Below, piece by piece: positions 16,386 through 25,827 of a stretch of DNA of 64,000 bases; the first letter of the stretch is position 1; each line of letters opens with the position of its first letter. A model generated the notes under the pieces. The model saw only the letters and a program-made list of their open reading frames with translations, made no database searches and was not told the origin of the DNA. Source of the stretch: Planctomycetota bacterium (GTDB lineage: Bacteria > Planctomycetota > Phycisphaerae > WQYP01). The stretch spans positions 1 through 64,000 of the forward strand of contig JAJZDN010000017.1 in assembly GCA_021805985.1 (NCBI GenBank), read 5' to 3'. The translations under genes were made by a program, and so were the position numbers.

Positions 16386-17744
16386 GTGAACACCACCAGC
16401 ACCGCTAAGATTGGCCCTTTTGACCCGCTGACAAAAATTGAACGGTGGGGCCTGATCGCATTGCTGATAGGCGTTTTTGCCTTTGGCTGCGTTACGGAAG
16501 TTCGTTCCGCCTTTCTGAGGCGGCGAATGACCGATGTCGATACCTATTTTCGCGCCGCCTGGGCTGTGCGCGTGCATAAAGATCCTTACAACGTCACAGA
16601 TACCAATGGCTGGCATTACAATTATCCGCCTCTTTTGGCAACACTTTTGTACCCCCTGGCGGATGCCCCGGCCAAATTCAGCCGCGCGGGGTTATTGCCC
16701 TATCCCGTTTCCGTGGCGATCTGGTTTCTTGTCAGCATTGGATGTATCTGGTGGGGGAGTCACGCGCTGGCCGAGGCGCTGGAAAAAACGTGCACCGATC
16801 CGGCCGTGCGCAACATGCCGCGCTTTTGCCGCAGATGGTGGGCCCTTCGTATTATTCCAATCTTGGTCTGCCTGCCCGCTATTGGCCGCGCGGTGGTCCG
16901 CGGACAGGTCAATAGCGTTCTTCTCATGCTGTTCTGTTTTGCCGGGGCTGCTCTGGCCACGCGCAAACGCTTTTGGGCCGGGTTTGCCAATGGCTTGGCG
17001 GCGGCGCTAAAGGTTTTCCCCGGCTTTTTAATTCTCTATGGAATATCGCGGCTGCGATGGACTTATCTTGTGGGTATGGCGGCGGCGTTAGCCGTGGGCT
17101 TGGTGGTTATCCCGGGGATTATCATGGGGCCGCAACACATGATGGCCGCATATCACCGCTTTGCACAAGTGGTTTTGGAGCCTGCCCTGGGATTGAATCA
17201 TAACACCTCGCGTGATAAGGAACTTCTGGATGTTAATAAGACCGATTCCACCAGCTTTGAAGCGATGATTGATCACACCGTTTATCTGGGACGCCACGCC
17301 CCAGCCCCGGCCAAATGGATGAAACTGGCGCACTGGGGAATTTCCTGCGTGCTGGTGGCCATCACGCTGCTGGTGGAATTTCTGCGCCGAAAAGATGATC
17401 CAATATTTCGCAACCTCTTTCTGGGGGTGCTTATTACCATCATGATGCCGATTATCCCGATTTGTCATCCCCATTATTTCTGTATGGTGCTGCCGCTGAT
17501 TACAGTCCTTCTAGCGGCCCGTTGGGAACATGACCGGATGCTTCCTCTGGGGGGACCATTGGGTTGGGTGCTCATCTTTTTTGCCGCCTCCCATATTATG
17601 ACGGTGCTCCCGCCGCCATTTTATATCCTGCGTGGTCTGGGACTGGTTACCTATTCCGCTTTGGCGCTCTGGGGTCTGGGATTATTTGTGATGTGGCATT
17701 GGGAAACCCCGCGCGAATGGCTGCCCGCTGCGGCTGGAACATAA
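16386..17744 (+). CDS. GT87-family (DUF2029) membrane glycosyltransferase
   Basis: 452-aa polytopic protein with about ten membrane spans. The first extracytoplasmic loop has DVDTYFRAAWAV and DPYNVTDTNGWHYNYPPL, the pattern of GT-C fold polyprenyl-phosphate-mannose-type transferases, with the DVD aspartates as candidate catalytic residues. GT87 members transfer sugars, often mannose, from lipid carriers on the outer face of the membrane. The substrate here is unknown. Start GTG with AAGGA 7-8 nt upstream. It stands alone; the next gene is 149 bp away. Confidence 0.83.
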   Translation: MNTTSTAKIGPFDPLTKIERWGLIALLIGVFAFGCVTEVRSAFLRRRMTDVDTYFRAAWAVRVHKDPYNVTDTNGWHYNYPPLLATLLYPLADAPAKFSRAGLLPYPVSVAIWFLVSIGCIWWGSHALAEALEKTCTDPAVRNMPRFCRRWWALRIIPILVCLPAIGRAVVRGQVNSVLLMLFCFAGAALATRKRFWAGFANGLAAALKVFPGFLILYGISRLRWTYLVGMAAALAVGLVVIPGIIMGPQHMMAAYHRFAQVVLEPALGLNHNTSRDKELLDVNKTDSTSFEAMIDHTVYLGRHAPAPAKWMKLAHWGISCVLVAITLLVEFLRRKDDPIFRNLFLGVLITIMMPIIPICHPHYFCMVLPLITVLLAARWEHDRMLPLGGPLGWVLIFFAASHIMTVLPPPFYILRGLGLVTYSALALWGLGLFVMWHWETPREWLPAAAGT

Positions 17745-17893
17745 ACCACATCCTGAAGAGCTCGCGTGCCCAGAATTGTGCCCAGATTTGTGCATAGAAC
17801 TTCCCAAACCGGTCATGAGCGGATAAATTCATCAGCATCGCGGAGCCTGCGGGCCACACGCCGCGGCCCCTGCGAAAATGTTTTGGAGCTTTT

Positions 17894-18895
17894 ATGCAAA
17901 TGAACCCCTGGGTGCCGGCATCCAACCGATACGACACAATGGTGTATAACCGCTGCGGTAAATCCGGACTTAAGTTGCCGGCAATTTCCCTAGGATTGTG
18001 GCATAACTTTGGCGGGGTGGATCTGCTTGAAAATCAACGCTCTATGCTGCGTTGCGCCTTTGACCTGGGCATCACACATTTTGATCTGGCCAATAACTAT
18101 GGCCCGCCACCCGGATCAGCCGAGGAAAACTTCGGGCGTTTATTGCAACAGGATCTGCATCCGTGGCGCGATGAACTGATTATTTCCACCAAAGCCGGCT
18201 ACACCATGTGGTCCGGACCTTATGGTGATTGGGGCTCGCGTAAGTATCTGCTGGCCAGCCTGGATCAGAGCCTGCAACGCATGGGCCTGGATTACGTGGA
18301 TATTTTCTATTCCCATCGCCCGGATCCTCAAACGCCCCTGGAAGAAACCATGAGCGCCCTGGATGCGGCCGTGCGGCAGGGCAAAGCGCTTTATGTGGCG
18401 CTATCGAATTACAAGCCCGCTGAGGCCCGACAGGCGTTTGCGATTTTGAAATCCCTCGGTACGCCGTGTCTGATTCATCAGCCCCGCTATTCCATGCTTG
18501 AACGCTGGATTGAAAGCGAATTGCTGGATGTGCTGGGTGAACATGGGGTCGGAGCCATTGCATTTTGCCCGCTGGCCCAAGGCTTACTAACCAATAAATA
18601 TCTTAAGGATATCCCCGAAGACTCGCGGGCCGCCAAATCCTACAGCTTCCTCAAGGCTGATAAAATTACCCGGCAACTGCAAAGTCGCATCAAAAAACTT
18701 AATGATATTGCTTTAGCGCGGGGCCAGAGTCTGGCCCAGATGTCGCTGGTCTGGGTGCTCCGGGACTCGCGCGTCACCTCCGCCCTGATTGGTGCCAGCC
18801 GGGTTTCACAGATTCAGGAGAATGTCCAAGCTCTTAGCAATCGCAACTTTACCGTCGATGAACTCAAAGCCATTGATAGTGCCTTGGAAAGTTAA
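17894..18895 (+). CDS. Aldo/keto reductase, YghZ-like
   Basis: 333-aa NADPH-dependent aldo/keto reductase. DLANNYGPPPGSAEENFGR carries the catalytic Asp and Tyr, AGYTMWSGPYG carries the catalytic Lys, and IFYSHRPD the catalytic His. The GPPPGSAEE and WSGPYGDWGSRKY signatures are those of the AKR14/YghZ group, which reduces L-glyceraldehyde 3-phosphate and methylglyoxal. The C-terminal NADPH site is SALIGASRVSQ. ispE follows after 36 bp, a possible co-transcript, and a link to triose-phosphate housekeeping is plausible. Confidence 0.9.
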   Translation: MQMNPWVPASNRYDTMVYNRCGKSGLKLPAISLGLWHNFGGVDLLENQRSMLRCAFDLGITHFDLANNYGPPPGSAEENFGRLLQQDLHPWRDELIISTKAGYTMWSGPYGDWGSRKYLLASLDQSLQRMGLDYVDIFYSHRPDPQTPLEETMSALDAAVRQGKALYVALSNYKPAEARQAFAILKSLGTPCLIHQPRYSMLERWIESELLDVLGEHGVGAIAFCPLAQGLLTNKYLKDIPEDSRAAKSYSFLKADKITRQLQSRIKKLNDIALARGQSLAQMSLVWVLRDSRVTSALIGASRVSQIQENVQALSNRNFTVDELKAIDSALES

Positions 18896-18931
18896 GTGCC
18901 GCCCGTGTCATGAAATCCGGAATTTATAAAT

Positions 18932-19867
18932 ATGGTACACAACAATTTGGCAACAGATCAGCATACTGAAGTGGTCATAACGCCGGCAACCCCAACAGCC
19001 GACGCATTGACCTTCCGTGCCCCGGCAAAATTAAATTTGGGCCTGCGGATATTTCCCCGCCGCCCTGATGGATTTCACGATATTGAATCCTGGTTTGTCC
19101 CCATTTCCCTTTACGATACGCTGACCTTCCACAAAGCGCAAGCGCTGACCCTGCAACTCTCCGGGCTGGCGGCGAACCTTTCAAACGAGCCGGAAAAAAA
19201 TCTCGCGGGCCGCGCAGCGCTGGCATTGGCTGAAACAGCCGGCGTGCCCGCCCACGCGCATATTCATCTACATAAACTGATCCCTGCCGGCGGAGGTTTA
19301 GGCGGCGGAAGCTCTGACGCTGCAACAACCTTGCTGGCACTGAAACAATTATGGAATATTCCCATTTCCACCGCCGAATTGTCAAAGCTTGCCGCCGCGC
19401 TGGGCAGTGACGTGCCATTTTTCATTCATGGGCAGTCAGCGGTGTGCCGTGGTCGGGGCGAAATCATCGAATCGCTGCCATTCCAGCGGCTCTTGTTTGC
19501 CGTGTTAATCATTCCGCCCTATGGCACAAGCACCAAGGATGTTTATCAGGAATTTGATAATCAACCAGCGCCCGTGGACACTAAGGCGATCCCCTGGCAG
19601 GAGATATCGCAGTTGAGTGCCGCAGAAATCAGTGCGGCGATTCGCAACGATCTTGAAGCCCCCGCATTTTCCGTTACGCCCGGTCTGTGCGATTTACGGG
19701 ATAAAATCACAGCCTTAGTCAACCACCCCGTGCACCTCAGCGGCAGCGGCTCAACACTCTTTATCCTCACCAATCAACCCGCCCAAGCCGACGCCATAGC
19801 GGAAACCCTTGAAAACAACCTACCCGAAAACATCCGCATTCTGCCCGTGTGCATCAGCAATACCTGA
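18932..19867 (+). CDS. ispE: 4-diphosphocytidyl-2-C-methyl-D-erythritol kinase
   Basis: 311-aa GHMP kinase of the MEP isoprenoid pathway, phosphorylating CDP-methylerythritol. RAPAKLNLGLRI marks the substrate-binding N-terminus, PAGGGLGGGSSDAATTL is the GHMP ATP-binding loop, and LSGSGSTLFIL is the third motif near the C-terminus. Length is usual. The first 28 residues are Thr/Ala-rich and may be an over-long start; the next candidate initiators lack better ribosome binding sites. Confidence 0.95.
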   Translation: MVHNNLATDQHTEVVITPATPTADALTFRAPAKLNLGLRIFPRRPDGFHDIESWFVPISLYDTLTFHKAQALTLQLSGLAANLSNEPEKNLAGRAALALAETAGVPAHAHIHLHKLIPAGGGLGGGSSDAATTLLALKQLWNIPISTAELSKLAAALGSDVPFFIHGQSAVCRGRGEIIESLPFQRLLFAVLIIPPYGTSTKDVYQEFDNQPAPVDTKAIPWQEISQLSAAEISAAIRNDLEAPAFSVTPGLCDLRDKITALVNHPVHLSGSGSTLFILTNQPAQADAIAETLENNLPENIRILPVCISNT

Positions 19868-19970
19868 GCTTACAAACCGGGCGGCGGGGACATTGTGCCT
19901 TGGGCGGACCATGTGTCTGACACTGGACTGATCTGTTGTTGTCAACGAATTTCCCCGCTAAGATTTCTTC

Positions 19971-20930
19971 ATGAGCCATCGCTTATCCAACAATCTTGCA
20001 GTGATTATTCCCGCTGGAACACAAGTTGTCTCCCGGATAGAAATAAAAGGTAACGCGGGCCGTCCAATTCATCCAGCCGGGGTCGTTGGCATAATAACGG
20101 CTTCCCCGGCAGATCATGTTCATTGTTATCGCGTGCGATTCCCGGACGGCTACGAAGTTTCGCTGCGCCGCCATGAGATCATCACGCTCAAAGATTTCCA
20201 GGTAACGGGTCTTTCCGACCAATACAGCATTGTGGAACAATATAACTTGCGGGAATGTATCATCTACCGTTGTGTGGTCGGATCACGCGCCTACGGCTTG
20301 GAACATGCCGGGTCGGATACGGATCGCCGTGGCATTTATTTACCGCCGGCCGATTTGCATTGGTCGCTTTACGGTGTGCCTGAACAGTTGGAGAATCCGG
20401 AATCCCAGGATTGTTACTGGGAATTGCAGAAATTTCTCGTGCTGGCGCTCAAGGCCAATCCCAATGTGCTGGAATGCCTTTATTCACCAATAGTCGAGCA
20501 CGCCGACGCCTTGGGGCGCGAATTGGTTGCCATTCGGGCGGCGTTTTTATCAAAATTGGTCTATCAAACCTACAACGGTTATGTTCTTTCGCAATTTAAA
20601 AAGCTTGGCCAGGACCTGCGGACGCGCGGGGAAGTTAAATGGAAACATGTTATGCATCTGATCCGCCTGTTGCTGCAGGGGATTGCGACACTTCGCGAAG
20701 GATATGTCCCTGTTCATACGCAAGGTCACCGCGAAGAGCTTCTCGCAATCCTGCGCGGTGAACGCCAATGGGAGCATGTCGATCAACGGCGGCTGGAACT
20801 GCACCGCGAATTTGATGCCGCCGCGGTTGCAACAACTTTGCCGGATCGACCTGATTACCAAGTGGCAAACCGGTTTCTTATTAAAGCCCGACGTGCGATG
20901 GTGGCTGGAGAAAAAAATGAACTTACCTGA
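19971..20930 (+). CDS. Nucleotidyltransferase-fold protein (YcgL/COG3541-like), first of a pair
   Basis: 319-aa protein. Residues 1-72 form a beta-rich extra domain (VIIPAGTQVVSRIEIKGN ... RFPDGYEVSLRRHEI). The pol-beta nucleotidyltransferase motif GSRAYGLEHAGSDTD follows, with catalytic aspartates in DTD, then a helical C-terminal region. Its substrate is unknown; relatives are annotated only as predicted nucleotidyltransferases, with proposed links to RNA or nucleotide repair. It overlaps the next gene, a paralogue, by 14 nt, so both are probably translated together. Confidence 0.82.
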   Translation: MSHRLSNNLAVIIPAGTQVVSRIEIKGNAGRPIHPAGVVGIITASPADHVHCYRVRFPDGYEVSLRRHEIITLKDFQVTGLSDQYSIVEQYNLRECIIYRCVVGSRAYGLEHAGSDTDRRGIYLPPADLHWSLYGVPEQLENPESQDCYWELQKFLVLALKANPNVLECLYSPIVEHADALGRELVAIRAAFLSKLVYQTYNGYVLSQFKKLGQDLRTRGEVKWKHVMHLIRLLLQGIATLREGYVPVHTQGHREELLAILRGERQWEHVDQRRLELHREFDAAAVATTLPDRPDYQVANRFLIKARRAMVAGEKNELT

Positions 20931-21696
20931 GACGCAACTGCTTGGCCAGGTCCGGCGGCATCCCCGACCATTACTCTTCGCGACAATCAGCGGAGCGCAT
21001 TTGTATGGCTTTCCGTCGCCGGATTCTGATTACGATCTGCGCGGCGCGCACATCCTGACGATACCCGATGTAATCGGGCTTGATGCGAAAATGGAAACCC
21101 TCGAATTAGGAAACAAATCCACAGCCTCCGAAGATGGGATTGAAATGGATATTGTCAGTCACGATATCAAAAAATTTTTCACAATGCTTCTAAAAAAGAA
21201 TGGTTATGTATTAGAACAGCTCTATTCGCCGCTGGTGGTGTACTCCAGTCCCCAGCACGTTGAGCTTAAATCAATAGCTCGCGGATGTATCACACGCCAC
21301 CATGCCCATCATTATCTGGGATTCGCACAGACTCAGTGGAGGTTGTTTAACGGAGTAACTCCGCCTCGGGTCAAACCCCTGCTTTATGTTTACCGTGTGC
21401 TGCTGACGGGCATCCATTTAATGCAGACGGGAGAAATAGAGGCTAATGTCATACGCCTGAACGAGATTTTTAAGCTGCCGCAGTTGCCTGATCTCATCGC
21501 CCGCAAAATCGAGGGAACGGAGCGAGCGGCGTTGCCCGATTCCGGCCTTGAGGTGCACCAGCGGGACTACGATCGGCTGGTGGGCGAATTGCGAGCAGCC
21601 CAAGATGCCAGCACGCTCCCGGAAGCGCCGTCTGCCCGTCCGGAACTAAACGATCTATTGGTGCGGCTAAGGCTCTCGCCCCCAATCGCGCCCTAG
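20917..21696 (+). CDS. Nucleotidyltransferase-fold protein (YcgL/COG3541-like), second of a pair
   Basis: 259-aa paralogue of the preceding protein, without its N-terminal beta domain. The active-site motif is GAHLYGFPSPDSDYDLRGAH: the Ser of the usual GS pair is Ala, but the D-x-D is intact. The ATG at 20917 is chosen because GGAG lies 6 nt upstream and the overlap with the previous gene is short; a much longer in-frame ORF from 20683 would run over the upstream gene. The pair may form a heterodimer; function unknown. Confidence 0.82.
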   Translation: MNLPETQLLGQVRRHPRPLLFATISGAHLYGFPSPDSDYDLRGAHILTIPDVIGLDAKMETLELGNKSTASEDGIEMDIVSHDIKKFFTMLLKKNGYVLEQLYSPLVVYSSPQHVELKSIARGCITRHHAHHYLGFAQTQWRLFNGVTPPRVKPLLYVYRVLLTGIHLMQTGEIEANVIRLNEIFKLPQLPDLIARKIEGTERAALPDSGLEVHQRDYDRLVGELRAAQDASTLPEAPSARPELNDLLVRLRLSPPIAP

Positions 21697-21717
21697 GTTG
21701 GAACTATCCCCGTTGGT

Positions 21718-22803
21718 TTATTTACCCGAAATCCAGTGGCGGATCAGCGGTAGTACGGGTTCGCCTTGGGGCGAGTAGGCTCCGTAGTCGGTTGGTTTAC
21801 AGCCGGGAAGCCATTCCCAGATAAAAGCGCCCACAAAAGACCTTTCAGGCAATTTCCGCCAGACGCGTACAAACGCCTGGTAGGCAATGGCCTGATTGTG
21901 CGGATTTATCAGGCCTGTGCCAACATAATCCCATGGCTTAGCCAACGTGTTGTTGAGATTATCCCAACCGATTTCGGTAAACAGCGCCGGCTTTCGTTCC
22001 CGTGCGGCGAATGTCAAAATGCGCTGCTTAATGCGTTGCCAGTGGGCCACTACTTCAGCAATGGAAGGATCTTTGGAATCGGAAAGATCGTAATAGGAAT
22101 TCATGCCGATGTAATTAAGCTGTGGCCAGAAATGGACATATTGATAATGGTCCCAATTAGCGCTGTACGTAAGTTTTCCAGTAAAGCGCTGCCGCACCTG
22201 GCGAATAATGCGCAGCCACTGTGTGTTAAAGGGTTCGGTGGAAAGCAGCTCGCTGCCCACGCAGAAAATTGTCACGTGGGCTTGCTGGGCCCATGTGGCA
22301 GCGGCCAGAATATAGGCACGATAGCGGGCAAACCAGAGCTTCCAGCTTTTAGGTTTTATAACCCCGCGCCAATCGTTGCCGGTGGCATGATTCAAAAGAA
22401 CTATCGGCATAAGCATGGTATGGATACCCAGATGATGGGCTGCAAGCAGTACCTCGTGAATCTGCAGGGGTGTCAATGAAACTTTCGGATCGATATGAAT
22501 ATTATCCGCATGAACATCATGCTGCCGGGCGTTAATGACAAAATTAATCCAGGTACAACCCATGGCTCGCAGCTTCGCGATGGCGTGCAAATATCCGGAC
22601 AGCCCGCGGGAATTATTCAACTGCATTGAAAACCCGCGAATCGGCGGCAGCGCGGAAATCGGATAGTGCAGCGGCGGCAGGGGCGGCAAGCGCCGTGTGA
22701 GGGGCCGCTGAGGTCTGCCCATGCCGCTGACGTGCAGCATAAATATCATCGCACTTAATACGACTGTGCCCACCAGTAATGTTGCCGCGAATCTTCGGAC
22801 CAA
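21718..22803 (-). CDS. GH113-like TIM-barrel glycoside hydrolase
   Basis: 361-aa protein with an N-terminal membrane or signal segment (residues 5-25) and then a TIM barrel. FCVGSELLSTEP and LFTEIGWDN supply the likely acid/base and nucleophile glutamates, and MGCTWINFVINARQHD plus NSYYDLSD fit GH113 (mannanase-type) and the related barrel domains found near glycosyltransferases. Probably periplasmic or anchored to the membrane. The AAA ATPase gene ends 42 bp upstream on the same strand. Confidence 0.75.
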   Translation of the reverse strand: MVRRFAATLLVGTVVLSAMIFMLHVSGMGRPQRPLTRRLPPLPPLHYPISALPPIRGFSMQLNNSRGLSGYLHAIAKLRAMGCTWINFVINARQHDVHADNIHIDPKVSLTPLQIHEVLLAAHHLGIHTMLMPIVLLNHATGNDWRGVIKPKSWKLWFARYRAYILAAATWAQQAHVTIFCVGSELLSTEPFNTQWLRIIRQVRQRFTGKLTYSANWDHYQYVHFWPQLNYIGMNSYYDLSDSKDPSIAEVVAHWQRIKQRILTFAARERKPALFTEIGWDNLNNTLAKPWDYVGTGLINPHNQAIAYQAFVRVWRKLPERSFVGAFIWEWLPGCKPTDYGAYSPQGEPVLPLIRHWISGK

Positions 22804-22844
22804 ATCGTGATCTCCGAGTTAAAACAACAACGCGCTCCCTGCGC

Positions 22845-24041
22845 CTAGTCCGCAGTGGGGTGGGGCGCTGACTGCAAATAGAAATACAACGCGTAAATTT
22901 GGCTGGCAAAACGGTATTTTCCGCGCCCCATCTCCGAGGACTGCTGCACCACGCCCAACTGTTTCATCTTCTGTAGAAAATTATCCAATACTTTAGCGTC
23001 GTCGGGCGAGACGCGGGCCACCAGTTCGGCTTTGGAAAAATGCGGTTGCAATGGCGCGCTTACCATCCTTTTCAATATCCGCCGGTAACGCTTGCTCCAG
23101 ATGGCATCAAGCACCTTGGGCTCGATGTACTTTACGCCGATGATCTTCGCCGCCCCAACTATGCCGGCAAGGGCATCGTTTTCGTCAATGACTCCGTCGG
23201 TATCAGTCTTGAAGACGGCGTCCCCAATCTCGTGGAGGAACACCGGGTATCCGCCGGAAAAGCGCCACAACAAGTCCAGCGCGCCGGGCAAAATACGCAC
23301 ATTGACCTTCGCCAGAGCCTGTTGATAAAATTGTTGCGTTTCCGCTTCATTGAAGCCAGCGATACCGATAACATCGAATACACGATCAAGGGATGGCTGC
23401 TTCTGGATCAACTGAGCCCGCCGCTCGGGCATTCCTGCCAACACCAGGGTCAGGGGCAAATTCTCGCGGCCGGTTGCCAACTCATCAACAAAGCTTTTAA
23501 GCCAATTGGCGAACGCTCGATCCGCCGCCAGACCATTCAGGTCATCCAATACAATCATCAATCCTTTTCGATGAGAGCTGATCTGCGACAGAAGCTTTTG
23601 CAGCGTCGGCCCCAGTGTGCCTACGGCTTGCGCCAAGTCCCGCGGCGATGCCTCGAAAGCCAGCGAAACGCCGAACAGGCCGACCTCACGAACATTATTG
23701 CCGAGAAATTTCTTGACGCCCTCAAACCAACTGCGGTCCTGGCTAACCTGCAAGAGCCGCTCGAATATGCGGCGCACCATTTCCTCTAAAGACGTCACGC
23801 CGCCAAGAAATACATGCAGACCCAGTACCTCATGTTTCTCCTCCGCAATGCGCAACGCCATCCGGCACAGCGAGCTTTTGCCGATGCCGCGATCCCCCGA
23901 AATAAAAATCCGCTCGAGCGTTTTTCTTGACGCCGACTTTGCCACATGTTCCACAATTTCCGTGATCTCGCGTTCTCGGCCCACGAAAAATTCAATGGGC
24001 ACCGGCACGCCCGGCGTGAAGGGCGAATATTCCTTGGCCAT
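22845..24041 (-). CDS. AAA/STAND-type ATPase
   Basis: 398-aa P-loop ATPase. PIEFFVGREREITEIVEHV is the entry motif of AAA_16/ORC-like proteins. Walker A is GDRGIGKSSLC, Walker B is LMIVLDDLNGLAAD, and LVLAGMPERR is a sensor-1-like strand. Residues 320-390 look like a winged helix (FSKAELVARVSPDDAKVLDNF ending MGRGKYRFAS). No effector domain is fused. Such proteins act as regulators or parts of defence systems, but no partner is recognised here; the neighbours are a GH113-like enzyme and DHFR. Confidence 0.8.
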   Translation of the reverse strand: MAKEYSPFTPGVPVPIEFFVGREREITEIVEHVAKSASRKTLERIFISGDRGIGKSSLCRMALRIAEEKHEVLGLHVFLGGVTSLEEMVRRIFERLLQVSQDRSWFEGVKKFLGNNVREVGLFGVSLAFEASPRDLAQAVGTLGPTLQKLLSQISSHRKGLMIVLDDLNGLAADRAFANWLKSFVDELATGRENLPLTLVLAGMPERRAQLIQKQPSLDRVFDVIGIAGFNEAETQQFYQQALAKVNVRILPGALDLLWRFSGGYPVFLHEIGDAVFKTDTDGVIDENDALAGIVGAAKIIGVKYIEPKVLDAIWSKRYRRILKRMVSAPLQPHFSKAELVARVSPDDAKVLDNFLQKMKQLGVVQQSSEMGRGKYRFASQIYALYFYLQSAPHPTAD

Positions 24042-24118
24042 GTGAAACTCCTGTTTATCGCGCCGGTCAACGGCCCACGGCGGGCCGACGGTTCATTATG
24101 CCCGTGCCCGTGAATTGG

Positions 24119-24649
24119 TCAAACGCCGGGTTCATGCGCAGACAAGATGCGGTGGTGCGGCGCGATATTCCGAATGCGATAATACGTCAAAAAGTCTACC
24201 CCCTGTGACTGGCGGCATTCGGCTACCCGCCATTCATCTTCATTCCATTTCGGAAACCATGTATCGCCCGTGACGTGTGTTTCGCCCTTGATAATGCTGA
24301 TATACATGCGATCCGCCAGCGCCAACGCCAGCGCATAAATTTCCGCCCCGCCCACAACAAATAGTTCCTGCTCACCCGCTTGCTTGGCTGCGGCAAGCGC
24401 TTCCTGCAGTTGCGTAAACCACTGCGTGTCAGCAGGAGTGGCATCTGGAATTCGGCGGCTTAATATCAGATTGCGGCGCCTGGGCAGTGCCTTGCCGATG
24501 GAGTCGAAGGTTTTGCGTCCCATTAAAACCGCGTGTCCGGTAGTCAGGCGTTTGAAATGCTGAAGATCCTCCGGCACATGCCAGGGAAGTTGTCCTTTCC
24601 ACCCGATCACATGATCCGACGTCATCGCAGAAATAAGGCTGATAAGCAT
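24119..24649 (-). CDS. folA: Dihydrofolate reductase
   Basis: 176-aa NADPH-dependent enzyme regenerating tetrahydrofolate. Signatures: LISAMTSDHVIGWKGQLPW, the proton-relay PEDL, MGRKTFDSIGKALPRRRN and VVGGAEIYALAL. The ATG at 24649 has AGGTGG a few nt upstream and begins at the canonical family N-terminus (MLISLISAM); longer in-frame starts up to 24787 add an unrelated 46 residues. No thyA nearby. Confidence 0.94.
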   Translation of the reverse strand: MLISLISAMTSDHVIGWKGQLPWHVPEDLQHFKRLTTGHAVLMGRKTFDSIGKALPRRRNLILSRRIPDATPADTQWFTQLQEALAAAKQAGEQELFVVGGAEIYALALALADRMYISIIKGETHVTGDTWFPKWNEDEWRVAECRQSQGVDFLTYYRIRNIAPHHRILSAHEPGV

Positions 24650-25318
24650 TAACCACCTGTTGTAAAAATCGCGCCAGGAATGTACCGCCACCCCGCATCG
24701 CATATACAATCCGCACCGACCATCAATCGACACACCAGTCGCGGTTGGAATTCTCACAATTTTACGCCAAAATTCCGGTGCGTCCATAAAACGGAGGCGG
24801 GGCGATATTCCCGGACCACACGGCCGTGCGGGGAAACTTCACATAGCCGCCGGCTTTGCCGGTGGTGGAACGCACACTGGGAGGGTCCCTCTGTGCTTGG
24901 ACCAGACGGTGTGATTTGCCCCTGATTGAGCGTTATTTCGGCACGCCGTATGCAATTCAAAACAGACTGTAAAAAAGACCGCGGATTACGCGAATAACGC
25001 GGATAAACACTAGCCTGCCATGCTCCGGGACCTCCCTACGCCCCGCTGACGGCCCAGTTTGGTAACTGCCATGGCACTGAGAACTATTGTTTTTTCCGAT
25101 GCCAATCCGGCAACGATCCGAAACCGATCCTCCTCATATCCGCGTTATCCGCCGTCCACTCCTGTAATGTTCAATCTGCAAAGCATGGGTCTTGCCGAAA
25201 GGAATTGCCGATGTGCTTGACAGGGCCGGCCCACGGTATAGCATTTCCCTCAGCCATTGAAAATAAGGATAGCTACTTTTACGCCGAATAAAATGTCTAA
25301 ACGCGGAAAAATATCATT
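24650..25318. other. Non-coding spacer with short repeats
   Basis: No credible gene in about 670 bp. It contains ACCGCGGATTACGCGAATAA and an inverted partner (see 24978-25152), and CCACACGGCCGTG with GGGAAACTTCA (24815-24842), of which a close relative occurs at 40657-40678. The rightward promoter of the GNAT gene should lie near 25250-25318, but I see no clear hexamers. Confidence 0.45.
24978..25152. repeat. Inverted pair of the GCGGATTACGC short repeat
   Basis: ACCGCGGATTACGCGAATAA with the following CGCGGATA (24978-25005) and the inverted ATATCCGCGTTATCCGC (25136-25152) flank about 130 bp. Near-identical direct copies occur at 51153-51180 and, shorter, at 44438-44456. It behaves like a dispersed short repeat in intergenic DNA. 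Confidence 0.6.
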
Positions 25319-25738
25319 ATGAACGTCAAGAGAATCAGGACCAACCGGCAGATACAAGCGTGCTTCTCCGTCATCCGCCAATTGCGACCGCACGTGACGG
25401 AGGCAGATTTTGTTGTGCGCGTGCGCAGACAGGAGGAAACCGGATTTTGCCTGGCAGGGGTATTCAATGGGCGGGTCGTCTGCGCTGTGGCGGGGTATCG
25501 CGTCTCAGAATGCTTGTCACGAGGGCGCAATCTTTATGTTGACGATCTGGTTACCGATGAACACCGGAGATCACAAGGTATCGGAAAGCTAATGCTGGAT
25601 TGGCTGATCGCTGAGGCGCGGCGACAGAAATGCAACCACCTGGCCCTGGATTCCGGCGTGCAGCGGTTTGGGGCGCATCGTTTTTATCTGCGGCACGGTA
25701 TGAACATTACCGCCCATCATTTCGCATTAGATCTATGA
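25319..25738 (+). CDS. GNAT-family N-acetyltransferase
   Basis: 139-aa acetyltransferase. The acetyl-CoA loop is RRSQGIGKLMLDW (motif A), preceded by LYVDDLVTDEH and followed by ALDSGVQRFGAHRFYLRHGM (motif B), which is complete for the fold. Substrate unknown; small GNATs of this type acetylate amines of metabolites, antibiotics or proteins. Isolated gene; acs lies convergent, 89 bp away. Confidence 0.87.
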   Translation: MNVKRIRTNRQIQACFSVIRQLRPHVTEADFVVRVRRQEETGFCLAGVFNGRVVCAVAGYRVSECLSRGRNLYVDDLVTDEHRRSQGIGKLMLDWLIAEARRQKCNHLALDSGVQRFGAHRFYLRHGMNITAHHFALDL

Positions 25739-25827
25739 TTCCGCGTTTCCCGCAACGGCGAGCTTTCATATAATCATCTTGGCTCTTGGAGCGTGGCAAT
25801 GTTGATGGTGCTGTTTATGATGCAGCC

